Below, piece by piece: positions 1-9,569 of a DNA stretch of 20,315 bases (position 1 is its first letter; each line of letters begins with the position of its first letter). The notes beneath the pieces are model-generated. The model made no database searches and was not told the origin of the DNA. It saw only the letters and a program-made list of their open reading frames with translations. This DNA comes from Hahellaceae bacterium (lineage in GTDB: Bacteria; Pseudomonadota; Gammaproteobacteria; Pseudomonadales; Oleiphilaceae), in contig JADJWY010000027.1 in the NCBI GenBank assembly GCA_016716085.1, forward strand, positions 1 through 20,315. The letters are read 5' to 3'. Made by a program: the position numbers and the translations under genes.

Positions 1-1168
1 ATCCAGATTCGTCAACACATGGCTCAGCTCTTTCGGTTGCCCACACACCACCAACTCGCCACCCCGGCAGCACCAGATCCTGATCCAGTAATTTCCGGCA
101 AGAGCAAATGCAGAAAAGGCAGCATGGCGGGAGATTTTAGCACGTTGCTGCCCAAGGGGTTCGCTAAACCTACCTTACCCAGCATCTGAGCTCGCAGGAG
201 TCCCGGCACCCCTGCAGCATGGAGTCCGAGCGTACGGACAGGGGATCGCAATACGAGTCGTCAACCCGGCGTGCAGGATGATGACGTCCACTTTTTGCAG
301 ATCGTTGGATGGTTTTGAGGTAGATACCGCCCTGACGCACGGTGGGATCATCGCCCCGTACCACCGTGACCCCCAGTTGGGCGGCCATGTAGGCGCGTGC
401 TCGAAAATACACCTCGCGTTGCCGGACCCCGGAGGACAGCAACACAATGGTTGGCTCGCGACATCGATCGGTGGAAAGTGCCGCCAGATGGCGTTTGAGA
501 TGCTGGTAGAACCGGGCCAGCGTGCAGGGGCTAAAGCCGTTGGCCTGATGCCCAGAACACCCGCGCGTCAGCCACCAGCCGCGCCTCCAGCACATACCCC
601 GCCCCGGAAGGCCCCGGTACGGTCACCAGGGTCCACCAGCGGCCATCCGGCCCGCGGGCCAGATCCGCCGCATAGATGGTCAACGGCCGCTGTACTGCGT
701 TGATGCAGGTCGACAAATAAACCGTGGATTCTGGAACACCACTTCCCGGCGGCAGCCAGTTTAATACCTCCGCTAGGCGCCATAAATATCGCTCAACAAT
801 GCCGATATCAGGTGCGCGCGCGCTAAGGGATCCCTTCAAATGGTCTGCCACCGGTTTCCGGAATCATCATGGGCAGAGAGGGTCGAGTTTGTGTCCGACG
901 CGCCCCTCGGGGATCACCGCAGACATGGTAGTAAACAATTCTGCTCTTTCAATCGGCGGGACGTTTCCCGTTGCAAACCGGGTAATTTCTCTCTGTGTGA
1001 CTGTGTTTTACCCAGACATTCGCTCTCAGACGACTCAACCCTGTCGCAGCTCGCCCTTCTTTGTCATCGACCATTTCGTCGGGTGGACGCCTGACGGGGG
1101 GGCGATGGGGCACCCCCCAGACAGATCCAGCGTGAGCCGCTCAGGGTCGCGCTTCGGCTGTCAGACAT
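1..1168 (-). CDS. Circularly permuted type 2 ATP-grasp protein (DUF404/DUF407-like), N-terminal part, frameshifted, runs off left edge
   Basis: Merged from several frames. Recognisable blocks in order are DEMVD near 1085, AADLARGPDGRWW near 680-640, PSGAGYVLEARLV near 610-570, PTIVLLSSG near 450, GDDPTVRQGGIYLKT near 340-300, DPLSVRSDSML near 240, GVPGLLRAQMLGKVGLANPL (220-160), LGSNVLKSPAMLPFL (160-115) and WWCGQPKEL at the left edge. This order matches COG2308-type circularly permuted ATP-grasp proteins, which are predicted to form amide or peptide bonds using ATP; the substrate is unknown. I chose the ATG at 1166-1168 because a GAGG ribosome-binding site lies 8 nt upstream, overlapping the stop of the preceding gene. 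About 390 residues lie in the window. The rest, and any fused alpha-E (DUF403) domain, lie outside. It is the third gene of the minus-strand Anbu cluster. At least six indels break the frame. Confidence 0.8.
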
Positions 1169-1178
1169 GCATCAAACC

Positions 1179-4100
1179 TCAACCACCGAAGCGCAGATCC
1201 GTCGGTATAAGGATAGCGTGGATTCGGACGGGGTTTGGGCGGTTGGGTGACCCGAGGCAACTGCGTGCTGCTGCGATAAAAACGCCCTCCGGGGAGAATC
1301 GGCGGCGCTTAACAAGCCCCCTGCTGGTGTCCGATATCTTCAAAGCGATTAAAACGACGGGACTTGTTTTTCCAGCGCATTGACCGGGAACTGATCGTCA
1401 CCGCGCCCCCGGATGCACCATGATAGGTACAGCCATGGATTCCGCGCGCCTGTTCCAGTTATCGAACAGGTCATCGGATCAGGGGCGAATGTCACTGTTT
1501 GTTTGATGCAGCGCTGAATGCGGTTGCCGTGCCCGATAGCGAACACCCGCCAAGCATAACAACCTTCATCGGTTGGCAGAACATGGACGACCGCCCATTA
1601 CAGGTCGTATTATAACGCTCCGGTGCCATGCCTCTTGACTTTCACCTGCAGGCGCTCCACGCTCGAATCGACACAACGCGCCGTTCCCGCAATCGCGGCT
1701 TTCTTCGCCGAGCACATGCCGTGGCTCAAAGGCATAATGGAGTTCGACCTGCCATGCCTTCCACACCTGATACCGCCCGATACGAGGGCAACGGAATTCG
1801 AGGAAGGCGTCAAACCAGTGATCCTTAAATGGAAAGCCTTCTGCCGCAGGTACCCAGAACCTCGTGGAAGTCTTGCCAGAGAAGGTGTGGCAACATGAAA
1901 CGATCATGCAACGCATGTTCCCGTTGATGGTCGGCTTTTCATAAAGGCTTTGTTCCGGAAAACCGCTTCACGCAGGCGCGCAACAGCACATCTGAACCAG
2001 ACTCATGCGGGCTGGGGCGGCATCTCAAACCACGAACCTCAAGAACCCAGGCGCCCGGTAGAGAGTCCTAAGGAATAGAGCTTGTCGATACAGAACTCAC
2101 TGCGATGGGTGTTACACGTGAGATCCGTCAGCATATGGCGCATAGCGGTCAACCAGCTTGGGGCTGAGCGGAATCCCCTTGGGCAGCAAAGAGAACGCGA
2201 TATCCAGCTCGCATAAAGTTTTTCGACCCGGCCTATCCTACACGGGGGAGCCTGACTGGTCGGGCGGATATAACACAAACCGCTGAACAAATAGGAGAGG
2301 CCGATGATGCTGCCAGAAGGTGATCAGACTGCGCAGCGGAGGGGCCGCCGAAAGGCTAATGGACTGTAAATGGCGGCCGTTGCGCCGCCCAGCGTCCACA
2401 TGGGATCCGCGTTTCCGCCAGTGCCGGTGTGACGACCGTCCATCATGGTACTCGGTTCCAGACGACATCAGCGGCATCTTCGTAGAGCGGCACTGGGAGT
2501 CGACCCGGGTTCTCCCAGCTCGACGCGGGCTGCACGTTAACCTCTGAAACGTACCGGGATCTGAGGCCACCAGTTTGGTCAGACGGCTGTCGTGGGGAGG
2601 GGAAGACACGCTTCAATCCGCACCGGGCGACCAATCGCTTTGGCCTTCCGGCCGCGACCGTCGGCTTCGATCGCGCCACGAAGGGTCCATGGACTCAGCG
2701 GCGGCAGGAAGATGCCACAGATACCCCTCCGCACCTCCGCACCACAGTGCCGTGAATGACCACGGTCGCCGGGGGCTGGACTGGGCCTGACGCAGGGGCG
2801 TCACCTCCTGGGAACCGGATCAAAGGGGTCACGGTCGTGCAGGTTCTAGGAGCATCACTTTTCGTTCATGGCGGGAAGACAGACTGCTCACGGGCAAGCG
2901 ATATCCAACCGGTGCATTACCCGGCAGCACGTAAAGGGGCACCCTGCCGCGGGAAACGCCACAGGCAACTCTGCCCTGCATTGCTCGATGGGGTTAAATG
3001 CCGGGGCAGGACGAAGTCCGTCGGGGTGTTCAGGCCTTGCTCCAGCACTCGTGCGACGTGCGTCTACCCAGTGATTCGTGATCCAGATCAAGTGCACGGC
3101 TCAATCGGCAATTGGCAGTTTTGCCACAAAGCATGAAAGGCCCTCCCTATAGGCCGGGTGGATGGCGCTGGCAAGCAATACCCATGTGCTTACAGAAGGC
3201 AGTCAGCGGAAGGCGCCGGCATCTTCAGGTTTAGACTTAGTGGTCATACACATCATCCGGCCATTCCAGAGCGGTTGTCCGTCTTTTCGCCAATAAATTG
3301 CATATTGCCAACACGGCAATGGGCTCACCGGGATACCCACTCTCTGCCCAATGAATAAAGCCTTTCCGGCGCATAGCGATTTTGAGGCCTTATCGCCAGA
3401 TCGAAGGACCTGATACCGCCTATCCCCTTGTCAGAAGCCGTGTTCCATTCAAGCGATTCCATGTCGTCGATAGAGACAAACGTCGGCTCGCCCCCCATAG
3501 TCAAGGTCAGGCGCACATCCTGACGCGCCAGCTGTTCGTCAACATAGTTCCCCAGCGCATCAATGTCGGACCAGTCCTGATCATTGAATGGCCGTGTAAC
3601 CCTAGGATCCTCATGGATGCGGGTCACCTTGTTTTCGTATTCAAACTCCACTTCACATTGATCGACCGCACCGACAATGGGTGCAGCATCCTGTGGGACT
3701 GCCGTACAGCCAGGGGTATGTGGCCTTCCGCTGCCAAACAGGCCAGAGGTCGGATCCAGCCCCAACCAGCCTGCACCGGGCACACCACTTCCACCATGGC
3801 AGATCCAGAAATCATTCTCCTGGACCGCTGGGGCCATCCAGTGATTTCCCATCCGAGGATTAACTGAACCAGATAGCCTGATACGAAACAGGCGACACCC
3901 GGTGTCCGGAATAACTGTATCCAGTAACCAGGCAGAGTCACGGCAGGGAACCCCAACCGATGTTGAGCGTCTCTTCAGGTGTCTGTACACCCGGCTGCAT
4001 CCGGAATGGTATGCTTGATATCAGAGGCCACTTTCCGGTTCAGATCAACAAGAAATTATTCACGGGGTTTTCCCGACCTGAAAATTTCAGGTATTTGCAG

Positions 4101-4470
4101 AAAGGACTTGCCCCAGTCCTGACACATCAAAAGGAGCCAACTGGCTCTTGAGTTCATCGCTGTAGGTAAAGGGGTAGTGCTCGGCACTTTCCTCGACGAA
4201 AAATCAAAGGGTTGTAGGCAATCAGGTCTGCCACCAGATCCCACCTTGACCCTCAGTGCCGCCGCCCTTTCAGGAAACACCAGTCTTGCCATGTAATTCC
4301 GAGAAAAGGGTCCTGCATCCAGTTTATGAAATGCGGTTCAGGCTTGATACTCAGGGCATAGCTGACGATCGGCGTGCGACAATGTGGTGCGGCCCGTAAC
4401 CGGATGACATGCGGGAAAGCCCGACCAGACGATCGGCGATAGATCGTGGAGTGGTGTAATCCTACCCAGT
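1179..4470 (-). CDS. Transglutaminase-like protein with DUF2126 domain (~1,100 aa), heavily frameshifted
   Basis: Merged from many frames. The N-terminal bacterial transglutaminase domain shows VGLHHSTIYR near 4450, RAAPHCRTPIVSYALSIKPE near 4380-4330 and MARLVFPERAAALRVKV near 4290. The papain-like core shows RMQPGVQTPEETLNIG near 4000, the nucleophile Cys in VPCRDSAWLL at about 3945, an indel-damaged DLHAW-type His region near 3800, and the Asp in GWLGLDPTSGLF near 3750. DUF2126 follows: TRIHEDPRVTRPF near 3600, LTMGGEPTFVSIDD near 3480, AFNPIEQCRAELPVAFP near 2980, NTHRSEFCIDKLYS near 2100, CVDSSVERLQVKVK near 1650 and a DLRFGG end at the TGA of 1179-1181. The length of about 1,097 codons fits the family. 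An AAGGAG at about 4480 places the start near 4470, but the exact start codon is damaged. The gene lies 45 nt after anbu and reaches the next gene's ribosome-binding site, so one operon is likely. Proposed roles are peptide-bond cleavage or transfer; no substrate is known. Confidence 0.82.
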
Positions 4471-4515
4471 ATACTCCTTGCAAACTCCGCTGCTAACTAT
4501 TTGACTTTAAATTAC

Positions 4516-5249
4516 TTAAGGCACCAACCTTTTCCCCAGTCGAAGAGGGGGCAGGCCGTTGAACAGTGCCATGATGCCTTCACCCCGGCCTTCTGGGCTG
4601 AGGAGCATATGGCAAGGTGAGTTCAGCTTCAGATGCAGGACATGTGCCGGTTCAAACTTGTCTTTCCCATAGATCAGTAAATCGAAAGGCGGCGCAACCG
4701 AGAGATTACTGCGCATGGTGGAGTCCATGGACACCATTGTGCAGCGAGCCGCTTCCTCAAGGGAGGTGTTGTGCTTGATGGCACGATCCAGAATGGGCTT
4801 CCCATACTTTGTCTCGCCAATGTGCAGAAAGGCGCATAAGGAGAACTTTTATGTATTGCCTGAGGATAGACCAGAAAGATTTCAGGTGAATGACCTTTGA
4901 CCTGCCCCCAGCAAACAAGTGATCGAAGTTTGCGCCCGGCCCAGATCCTCTGTAGTCGGTCGTTAATTCGACGCTCAGGGCACCGATATAACGGCGGCAT
5001 CAGCCATGTCTGCAGTCCGCCGGCTATCAGCGTCGGCATCATCTGCGGCCAGATCACGGCCGATACGATGCACAATGGCTGGGTTGTCGCGGTTGCCGCT
5101 GGTCAACAGCACAAAATACGCCTTGCCCGGAACCTGAAAACGGTACATCTTGGGATAAGAATTCACATTATCGACGCCCGCATTGGTGCGGGAATCGGAC
5201 GCAAAACACCTGGGCCGCTGTCAACGGCAATTGCAACGCAATAGGTCAT
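4516..5249 (-). CDS. anbu: Anbu, bacterial proteasome-like peptidase (frameshifted)
   Basis: The merged protein of about 244 residues matches the family length of roughly 240-250. It starts MTYCVAIAVDSG at the ATG of 5247-5249, with AGGA about 10 nt upstream. After Met removal, Thr becomes the N-terminal nucleophile of the proteasome fold. FASDSRTNAGVDNV supplies the Asp and NSYPKMYRF the Lys, equivalent to Thr1, Asp17 and Lys33 of proteasome beta subunits. Next come VLLTSGNRDN near 5100, IFLVYPQ near 4860 and VSMDSTMRSNLSVAPPFDLL near 4735-4676. Anbu is a predicted or weak self-compartmentalising protease (COG3484) that in many bacteria is encoded beside ATP-grasp, alpha-E and transglutaminase genes, as here. 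It is the first gene of the minus-strand cluster and is divergent from the gene at 5373. The frame breaks just after residue 12, where TTT reads TTTT, and at several later points. Confidence 0.85.
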
Positions 5250-5267
5250 GGGCGCTCTTTCCTGAAA

Positions 5268-5280
5268 CGAAACGTTTGCG
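5268..5280. promoter_or_regulatory. Near-palindromic operator-like site upstream of anbu
   Basis: CGAAACGTTTGCG centres on the palindrome AAACGTTT, 19 nt upstream of the anbu start codon. The shape resembles operators of LacI/GalR-family repressors. No regulator gene lies in the window, so the binding protein is unknown and the call rests on sequence resemblance only. Confidence 0.3.
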
Positions 5281-5337
5281 GAGTATGCCCTGTCCAGCGT
5301 CGGAATGCATTGATGATTTCATTCCATCCACTGCTTT

Positions 5338-5358
5338 GCTATGCTTGGTGAGCATAGC
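5338..5358. repeat. Perfect 8-bp inverted repeat in the anbu/5373 divergent intergenic region
   Basis: GCTATGCT and AGCATAGC flank a 5-nt TGGTG loop. No T-run follows on either strand, so it is more likely an operator or a leader hairpin than a terminator. It lies 15 nt upstream of the start at 5373. Confidence 0.45.
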
Positions 5359-5372
5359 TAATTTGAGTTCCC

Positions 5373-5990
5373 ATGAGCCAGTTTCCTGATGTGGTGTTTC
5401 TGTTTGCGATTGACGCCGAAGCCGTATTGCCGCTTTGCCCGTCTGGCACCCGACTGATCGCGCCGGGAGGAAAATCCCTGTGGGCGATTGTCTGCCAGAC
5501 GGCCGGGCAGCGCCTCCATCTGAGTTTCTCGCTGCCTTGTCTCAGTGCATCCAAGAACGCGGCACCTCTCGCTTCCGGCTTCTCAATCGGCTGAATCTTC
5601 CCGACATGCAGTGGGTCATGAGCCCGACTGGAACGGCGACGAGGTGGAGGGGAAGCCTAGCGAATGGCTCACCACCCTCCGCTGGAAAGGTTTTCGAAAA
5701 GGCAAAGAGTTCACGCTGAGGCCTGGATGGTCGCCGTGCCAGCTTTACGCAGACAGGCACACTGGGGCTGGCCCCTCCCTCTCCCCGTCGGGCGCCTGCC
5801 GCAGCGTCTGCCCTTACAACTCCCATCTGCAGAAGGTCTGCTCGGCCTGAATCGGCGTGTAAGCATCGTCGCGCCCGGCAACCTGCAACTAACCCTGTTA
5901 CCCGTTCACCTTTTGCACACCTTGGTGCCCTGAGCAACTGGATGAGAAACGCCCCTGCTGGTTCTCATTGCCGACGCCCTGAGCGTTTGA
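5373..5990 (+). CDS. Unrecognised protein (~205 aa), frameshifted
   Basis: I do not recognise the family. The coding path is MSQFPDVVFLFAIDAEAVLP from 5373, then FLAALSQCIQERGTSRFRLL near 5530-5590, LPDMQWVMSP near 5600, EWLTTLRWKGFRKGKEFTL near 5660-5720, SIVAPGNLQLTLLPVHLLHT near 5860-5920, and an end reading PEQLDEKRP then LLVLIADALSV before the TGA of 5988-5990. I chose this path because joining three frames gives one continuous, soluble-looking protein with hydrophobic periodicity and no early stops. No signal peptide or membrane segment is evident. The gene diverges from anbu across a 123-nt region, and shared regulation is possible. Confidence 0.5.
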
Positions 5991-5995
5991 GGCCC

Positions 5996-6017
5996 ACTCA
6001 CCCCGTGAGTTCGTTTT
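5996..6017 (+). terminator. Weak terminator-like hairpin after the unrecognised gene
   Basis: ACTCAC and GTGAGT form a 6-bp stem with a CCC loop, followed by TCGTTTTG. It begins 5 nt after the stop at 5990. The short stem and interrupted T-run make it weak. Confidence 0.3.
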
Positions 6018-6133
6018 GAGGCAAACAAGCGTTTGAATGTGCCAGGAAAGTGCATTTTGCAAGGGAATTTTGCGATCGCTGTACAGCGCCCTTCCCACAA
6101 AACAATATTTAACAATAAAAAATAGGTTAATTC

Positions 6134-6187
6134 ATGGAACACCAATTGGCACAGCTATGCAGAGACTTAGGTGTCACATCATTTTAA
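6134..6187 (+). CDS. Possible 17-aa leader peptide
   Basis: The ATG at 6134 opens MEHQLAQLCRDLGVTSF, closed by TAA at 6185-6187. An AGG lies about 7 nt upstream, within an AT-rich stretch (6098-6126) that may hold a promoter. The stop falls 11 nt before the better-supported start at 6199, suggesting a leader peptide or the N-terminus of a single frameshifted small protein. Evidence is limited to the start, a weak ribosome-binding site and the spacing. Confidence 0.25.
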   Translation: MEHQLAQLCRDLGVTSF

Positions 6188-6198
6188 GAGGATTTGTT

Positions 6199-6308
6199 AT
6201 GAAACTGATCAGCCACGATTCATTCCTGTTTGCCTTGACTCACCCTTACGAAGTTGACCATGCGCGAAATGCGCGAGTACTTTGATTCGATCTACTTCGC
6301 CAATTGAC
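6199..6308 (+). CDS. Small protein (~36 aa), unrecognised, probably one frameshift
   Basis: A clear ribosome-binding site (AGAGGA, 7 nt spacing) precedes the ATG at 6199. The first frame reads MKLISHDSFLFALTHPYEVD. Near 6260 the reading appears to move to MREMREYFDSIYFAN, ending at the TGA of 6306-6308. The uncorrected first frame ends instead at 6285. A hairpin terminator starts 7 nt after 6308, which supports a real short transcript ending here. I know no function for it. Confidence 0.45.
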
Positions 6309-6314
6309 CATTCA

Positions 6315-6335
6315 GGCCGCAGGGATGCGGCCTTT
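6315..6335 (+). terminator. Intrinsic terminator after the small-ORF transcript
   Basis: GGCCGCA and TGCGGCC form a perfect 7-bp GC-rich stem with a GGGA loop, followed by only TTT. It separates the small ORFs from the Hpt/HD-GYP gene. A possible -10 (TATACT, 6379-6384) for that gene lies downstream, without a convincing -35. Confidence 0.6.
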
Positions 6336-6427
6336 ACTCGCTCGCCTGCTGTGCCCCACACAAATGCACATCGCCAGCTATACTGAGTGGCAGGTCTGCC
6401 CTGGTTGCCCCCACTGCTGGAGCTACG

Positions 6428-7596
6428 ATGGACTTTGACGCCGAAACGATCAAAGAGCTGATGGATGCCTTTGATGATTTGTACCACAAATTGACACCTC
6501 CGTTTCCCGTTTAACGGGCGAGGCCGGAGATGGAGATAAAGAACTCCATGCACTGTTCCGTGCCGTGCACTCCGTGAAGGGAAACGCCGGCATGTTGCAG
6601 CTCAAAGGCATCGTTCAATTCACCCATGCGCTGGAAGAAATTGCCTCCTCCCTCGGGAAAAACGCTACCCGCCCAGCGACCCGATCTGCGAAATCCTCCA
6701 CGGGCATGGACCGTGTGGAGACCTGCATTTACGCGACATTGCCGGGCCACCAATTGATAACATTCACGAACTGGAACTTGAACCCTGTTTTTTGAGGAAA
6801 GTCGCCAATGCAGATCCAGCCGATGTAGATCGAATCAGCCGGGAAATTCTCAGCGACCTCGGTGCCGGCGGTGAGATGGAAGCTCAGGATGAAGAAGCCG
6901 CTGTCAGACGAGAGGAACAAGCACACGAGGACAGTGATGCTGAAAACTCTGCTTCACACGAAATACCTAATGAGGTGGAAGCGAGGAAAGACGCCCCTCT
7001 CACCGACGAACAACGCCACCAGATCTACGCTGATCTCCAACTTTCAGCAAATGGCACTGCAAGTCGATAAACAAAGCCAGTACTGGGAAGGGCGCAGCAT
7101 TCAAATTTTCGGTGGGCGCAGAAAATGAACCTGATGGCAAACACCGCCATCGACTACGATCAATTCGCTGCTGCCATTTACATGCACGACATTGGCATGA
7201 CCTTCGTGCCCCATTCAATCTTAAACAAAGAAGGCAAGCTGACAGCGGATGAGCTGGATGAAATCCGTAAACACCGGAATGGGGGCATAAACTACTGATT
7301 CACATGCCTCATTGGGCGGAAGCAGCTCAAATCGTTCTGCAGCACCGGAACATTTCAATGGCAAAGGCTACCCCGCCGGATTATCCGGGGGAAGAGATCC
7401 ATACCGGTGCCCGACTAATGGCGGTCATTGATGCTTTTTCTCGATTACCAATGGTCGCGCTGATCGCAGCCAGCGCCGCTCAATCGTCCGAGCCATCTCA
7501 GAGATCAACGCACGTTCCGGTGCTCAGTTCGATCCCTACTGGGTAGAGTGCCTCAATACCATGATTAAAGAGCAAATCAGAGAGGGGATCCTCTAG
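6428..7596 (+). CDS. Hpt-HD-GYP signalling protein (frameshifted)
   Basis: The ATG at 6428 has GGAG 7 nt upstream. The merged protein has about 388 residues. The N-terminal Hpt domain carries the phospho-acceptor motif FRAVHSVKGNAGML (near 6560-6600), so it likely receives phosphate from a two-component kinase. An acidic linker (about 6800-7040) leads to an HD-GYP-type domain: MHDIGMTFVPHSILNKEGKL (7180-7240), IRKHPEWGHKLL, then a GYP block reading EHFNGKGYPAGLSGEEIHTG across an indel near 7350-7410, and ARLMAVIDAF. It ends YWVECLNTMIKEQIREGIL at the TAG of 7594-7596. HD-GYP domains hydrolyse cyclic di-GMP. Here the usual HSxRV-type helix reads EGRSIQIF and the region after VIDAF departs from the consensus, so catalysis is uncertain. 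Frame breaks occur near 6505, 7050, 7290, 7340 and 7440. Confidence 0.8.
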
Positions 7597-7601
7597 ATCC
7601 C
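7585..7601. repeat. Inverted repeat between convergent gene ends
   Basis: GGGATC and GATCCC flank a CTCTA loop. It spans the stop of the Hpt/HD-GYP gene and abuts the stop of the opposing gene at 7602. Neither side has a T-run, so a terminator role is only possible. Confidence 0.35.
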
Positions 7602-7885
7602 TCAATACAATGCGGCTTCGTCCTCCAGCACTTCCTTGAGTACTTCGATGAAGAGTTGGTCGGCATCACTCATTTCTTCCGGAATACGAATCGTTGTCGA
7701 CGCACTGATTTCATCTGCCATTTTTCGATCGGCATTTTTCTCGGTATGGAGTCGGCGACCGATTTCCATACTTTGGCCGGAATTGTCGGGTCCGCCAAAA
7801 CCTTTTTGATAAATCCACGCATTTCAGCGATCATTTTGCCCTGACGACTCTCGGTGGCACTTCCCATCTCGTTACTCTCCAGCAT
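7602..7885 (-). CDS. Small unrecognised protein (~93 aa), one frameshift
   Basis: Reading from the CAT at 7883-7885 gives MLESNEMGSATESRQGKMIA, then GFIKKVLADPTIPAKVWKSV. Near 7720 the frame changes to ADRKMADEISASTTIRIPEE followed by MSDADQLFIEVLKEVLEDEA and the TGA of 7602-7604. It is highly charged, with no membrane segment. The start could also be the in-frame Met near 7867. It is convergent with the Hpt/HD-GYP gene (5-nt gap) and divergent from the nuclease gene, with only 13 nt between start codons. No family is recognised. Confidence 0.45.
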
Positions 7886-7898
7886 TCAACAACGTCGA

Positions 7899-9569
7899 AT
7901 GATGTATAGCGCAAAATCGGAGCCAACAAAAGCAGATTCTGTAACCGCGGATGGATTATCCCGCTTTTACTATCTCGACAATTTCCAGCACGTTCTCAGG
8001 TATGTACTTCAGCAGTATCGTGACCTGCTGAACACCGCTGAAATTGACTATGGGGAGCACTTTCTGGCGCTAAACCGCCCTCATCAGGCACTGCTGGTCA
8101 GGCTTTATTCGCGTCAGGGCCCCTGTATCCGCAGCGACAAACTGAACTATCGAAATTACGCCAATGGACACGGTGCTTGATGAGCTGGTCAACGCTGGCT
8201 GGGTGCGCCGTAATCCATCCGACCTCTCCGTTGAGGTGCTGGCGACGAAACGACGCGCAAGGACATGCAGACCTGCTTTAACCTGCCCGCGTCCGCGTCA
8301 CGCCAGGCGCAGCTTCAATGTTTACCCACTGATTCCGGGGCACTGATGGCGAAGCTGCCTTTCGATTTTCTGGCACCGGCCCACCCCATGACCGTGCAAG
8401 TCTATCTGGATCTGTTTTTTGGGAATCGCTATCAGGATCTCAGCACCTTTGTCGTCAGCCAGCTGGGTCATGTCAAATACCCGGCCTATCGACTGGATCA
8501 GGCCTCGCGCTTTTTCCAAAGCCGGGACGACCTGATTCATTTTCAGACCCTCTCTTCCCTGCGGGAGCAGTTCGACACCCTTGAACGCGATCCCGGTAAC
8601 GTGGAAGAGCTGCAGTCTCTCGCTCACGCGATTTCTGCACTGCCGGTTGGACACCCCTTATCCCGCAGGGCCGATAAATTGCGCAATCTGATTGCCAGGC
8701 AACTGGAGCGCTGGGGACAGCCAGCGCTCGCATACTCTCTTTATCAGCAGACACGCCTGCCACCCGCACGCGAACGCACGGCCCGCATCCTGTTCAATGA
8801 CCGGGCCTGGCTGGACTGCTATCATCTGTGTCTGGAGATGCAGAGAGAACCCCGCGACGAAAGCGAGTCTTTTTTTGCCGAACGTCAGCTTCCTCGCTGC
8901 CTGCGCAAACTCCGGTTTACCGCCTGAAATAATCGGTAAACCCAAGCCTGTTAAAATCGGGTCACTCACCCTGATTCAGGATACCCGTCTGACCATTGAG
9001 CAGCAGGTCGCCCGCAACGTTCACTGCTATGGGAACCGACGCCTTTCATGTCGAAAACTGGCTTTTTCAATGCTCTGTTCGGATTACTGTTCTGGGACAC
9101 CATTTTCATGCCGGTCCGAGGGCGTTCATGCACCCCTTCCAAATCCAGCCCCATGATCTCTACCACGCCGAATTCCACCCTCGCCGACACGCCGAACTCG
9201 ACACAACGCTGGCACAGGTGCTGACCGCCAGCGATCTGGACAACCGTATGCTTCATGCATGGCAAGCAACATTATGGCACGGCCAACCCTTTTGTAGGCT
9301 GGACAGAGAATGGTGAGGCCCTCCGCACGCGCCGCCACGATCCCCCGCACTCACCTGCAGGCCATCTTCCGGCGCCTGTTGAGCAATCTGCGGCACAACA
9401 GCAGTAGTTTTCCCGATCTGATTCGTTTTTACGGAGGACGGTGGCTACGAGCTGATCGAAATCAAAGGTCCCGGTGATCAGATCCGGGCCAATCAGAATG
9501 CCCTGGCTGAGCTTTTCGAACAGGAAGGGATACCGGCGTCGATTCTACGTGTGGAATGCGCAGGCTTGA
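7899..9569 (+). CDS. FAN1-like nuclease with C-terminal VRR-NUC domain (frameshifted)
   Basis: Starts at the ATG of 7899 (or 7902). The conserved N-terminus reads FYYLDNFQHVLRYVLQQYRD, then ALLVRLYSRQGPCIRSDKLN and LDELVNAGWVRRNPSDLSVE. The long helical middle (8265-8920) includes DKLRNLIARQLERWGQPALA and REPRDESESFFAERQLPRCL, as in SAP/TPR-containing FAN1 proteins. NPFVGWTENGE lies near 9290. The C-terminal VRR-NUC domain has FPDLIRFYGG (9410-9440) and YELIEIKGPGDQIRANQNAL (about 9450-9510), giving the D...ExK catalytic core of PD-(D/E)xK nucleases. FAN1 is a structure-specific 5' flap nuclease/exonuclease of interstrand crosslink repair. The end is probably VEWQA at the TGA of 9567-9569, assuming one extra base near 9559. 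It overlaps the helicase start. About 556 residues result, which fits bacterial FAN1. Confidence 0.82.

Noticed and set aside
278..703. 141-codon plus-strand open frame
   Set aside because: It lies antisense to clear ATP-grasp motifs on the minus strand; its translation is low-complexity Pro/Ala-rich and has no supported start.
3382..3867. 161-codon plus-strand open frame
   Set aside because: Antisense shadow of the transglutaminase/DUF2126 gene, whose motifs are unmistakable on the other strand.
6073..6082. GCTGTACAGC palindrome as a LexA box
   Set aside because: A LexA site needs an 8-nt spacer between CTGT and ACAG; here the half-sites are fused.
7584..7597. GGGGATCCTCTAGA, identical to part of a common cloning-vector polylinker
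   Set aside because: The Hpt/HD-GYP gene reads into it in frame to its stop, and the convergent gene begins its own stop 5 nt later, so genomic sequence continues on both sides. No further vector sequence follows. Chance is more likely, though a junction artefact cannot be fully excluded.
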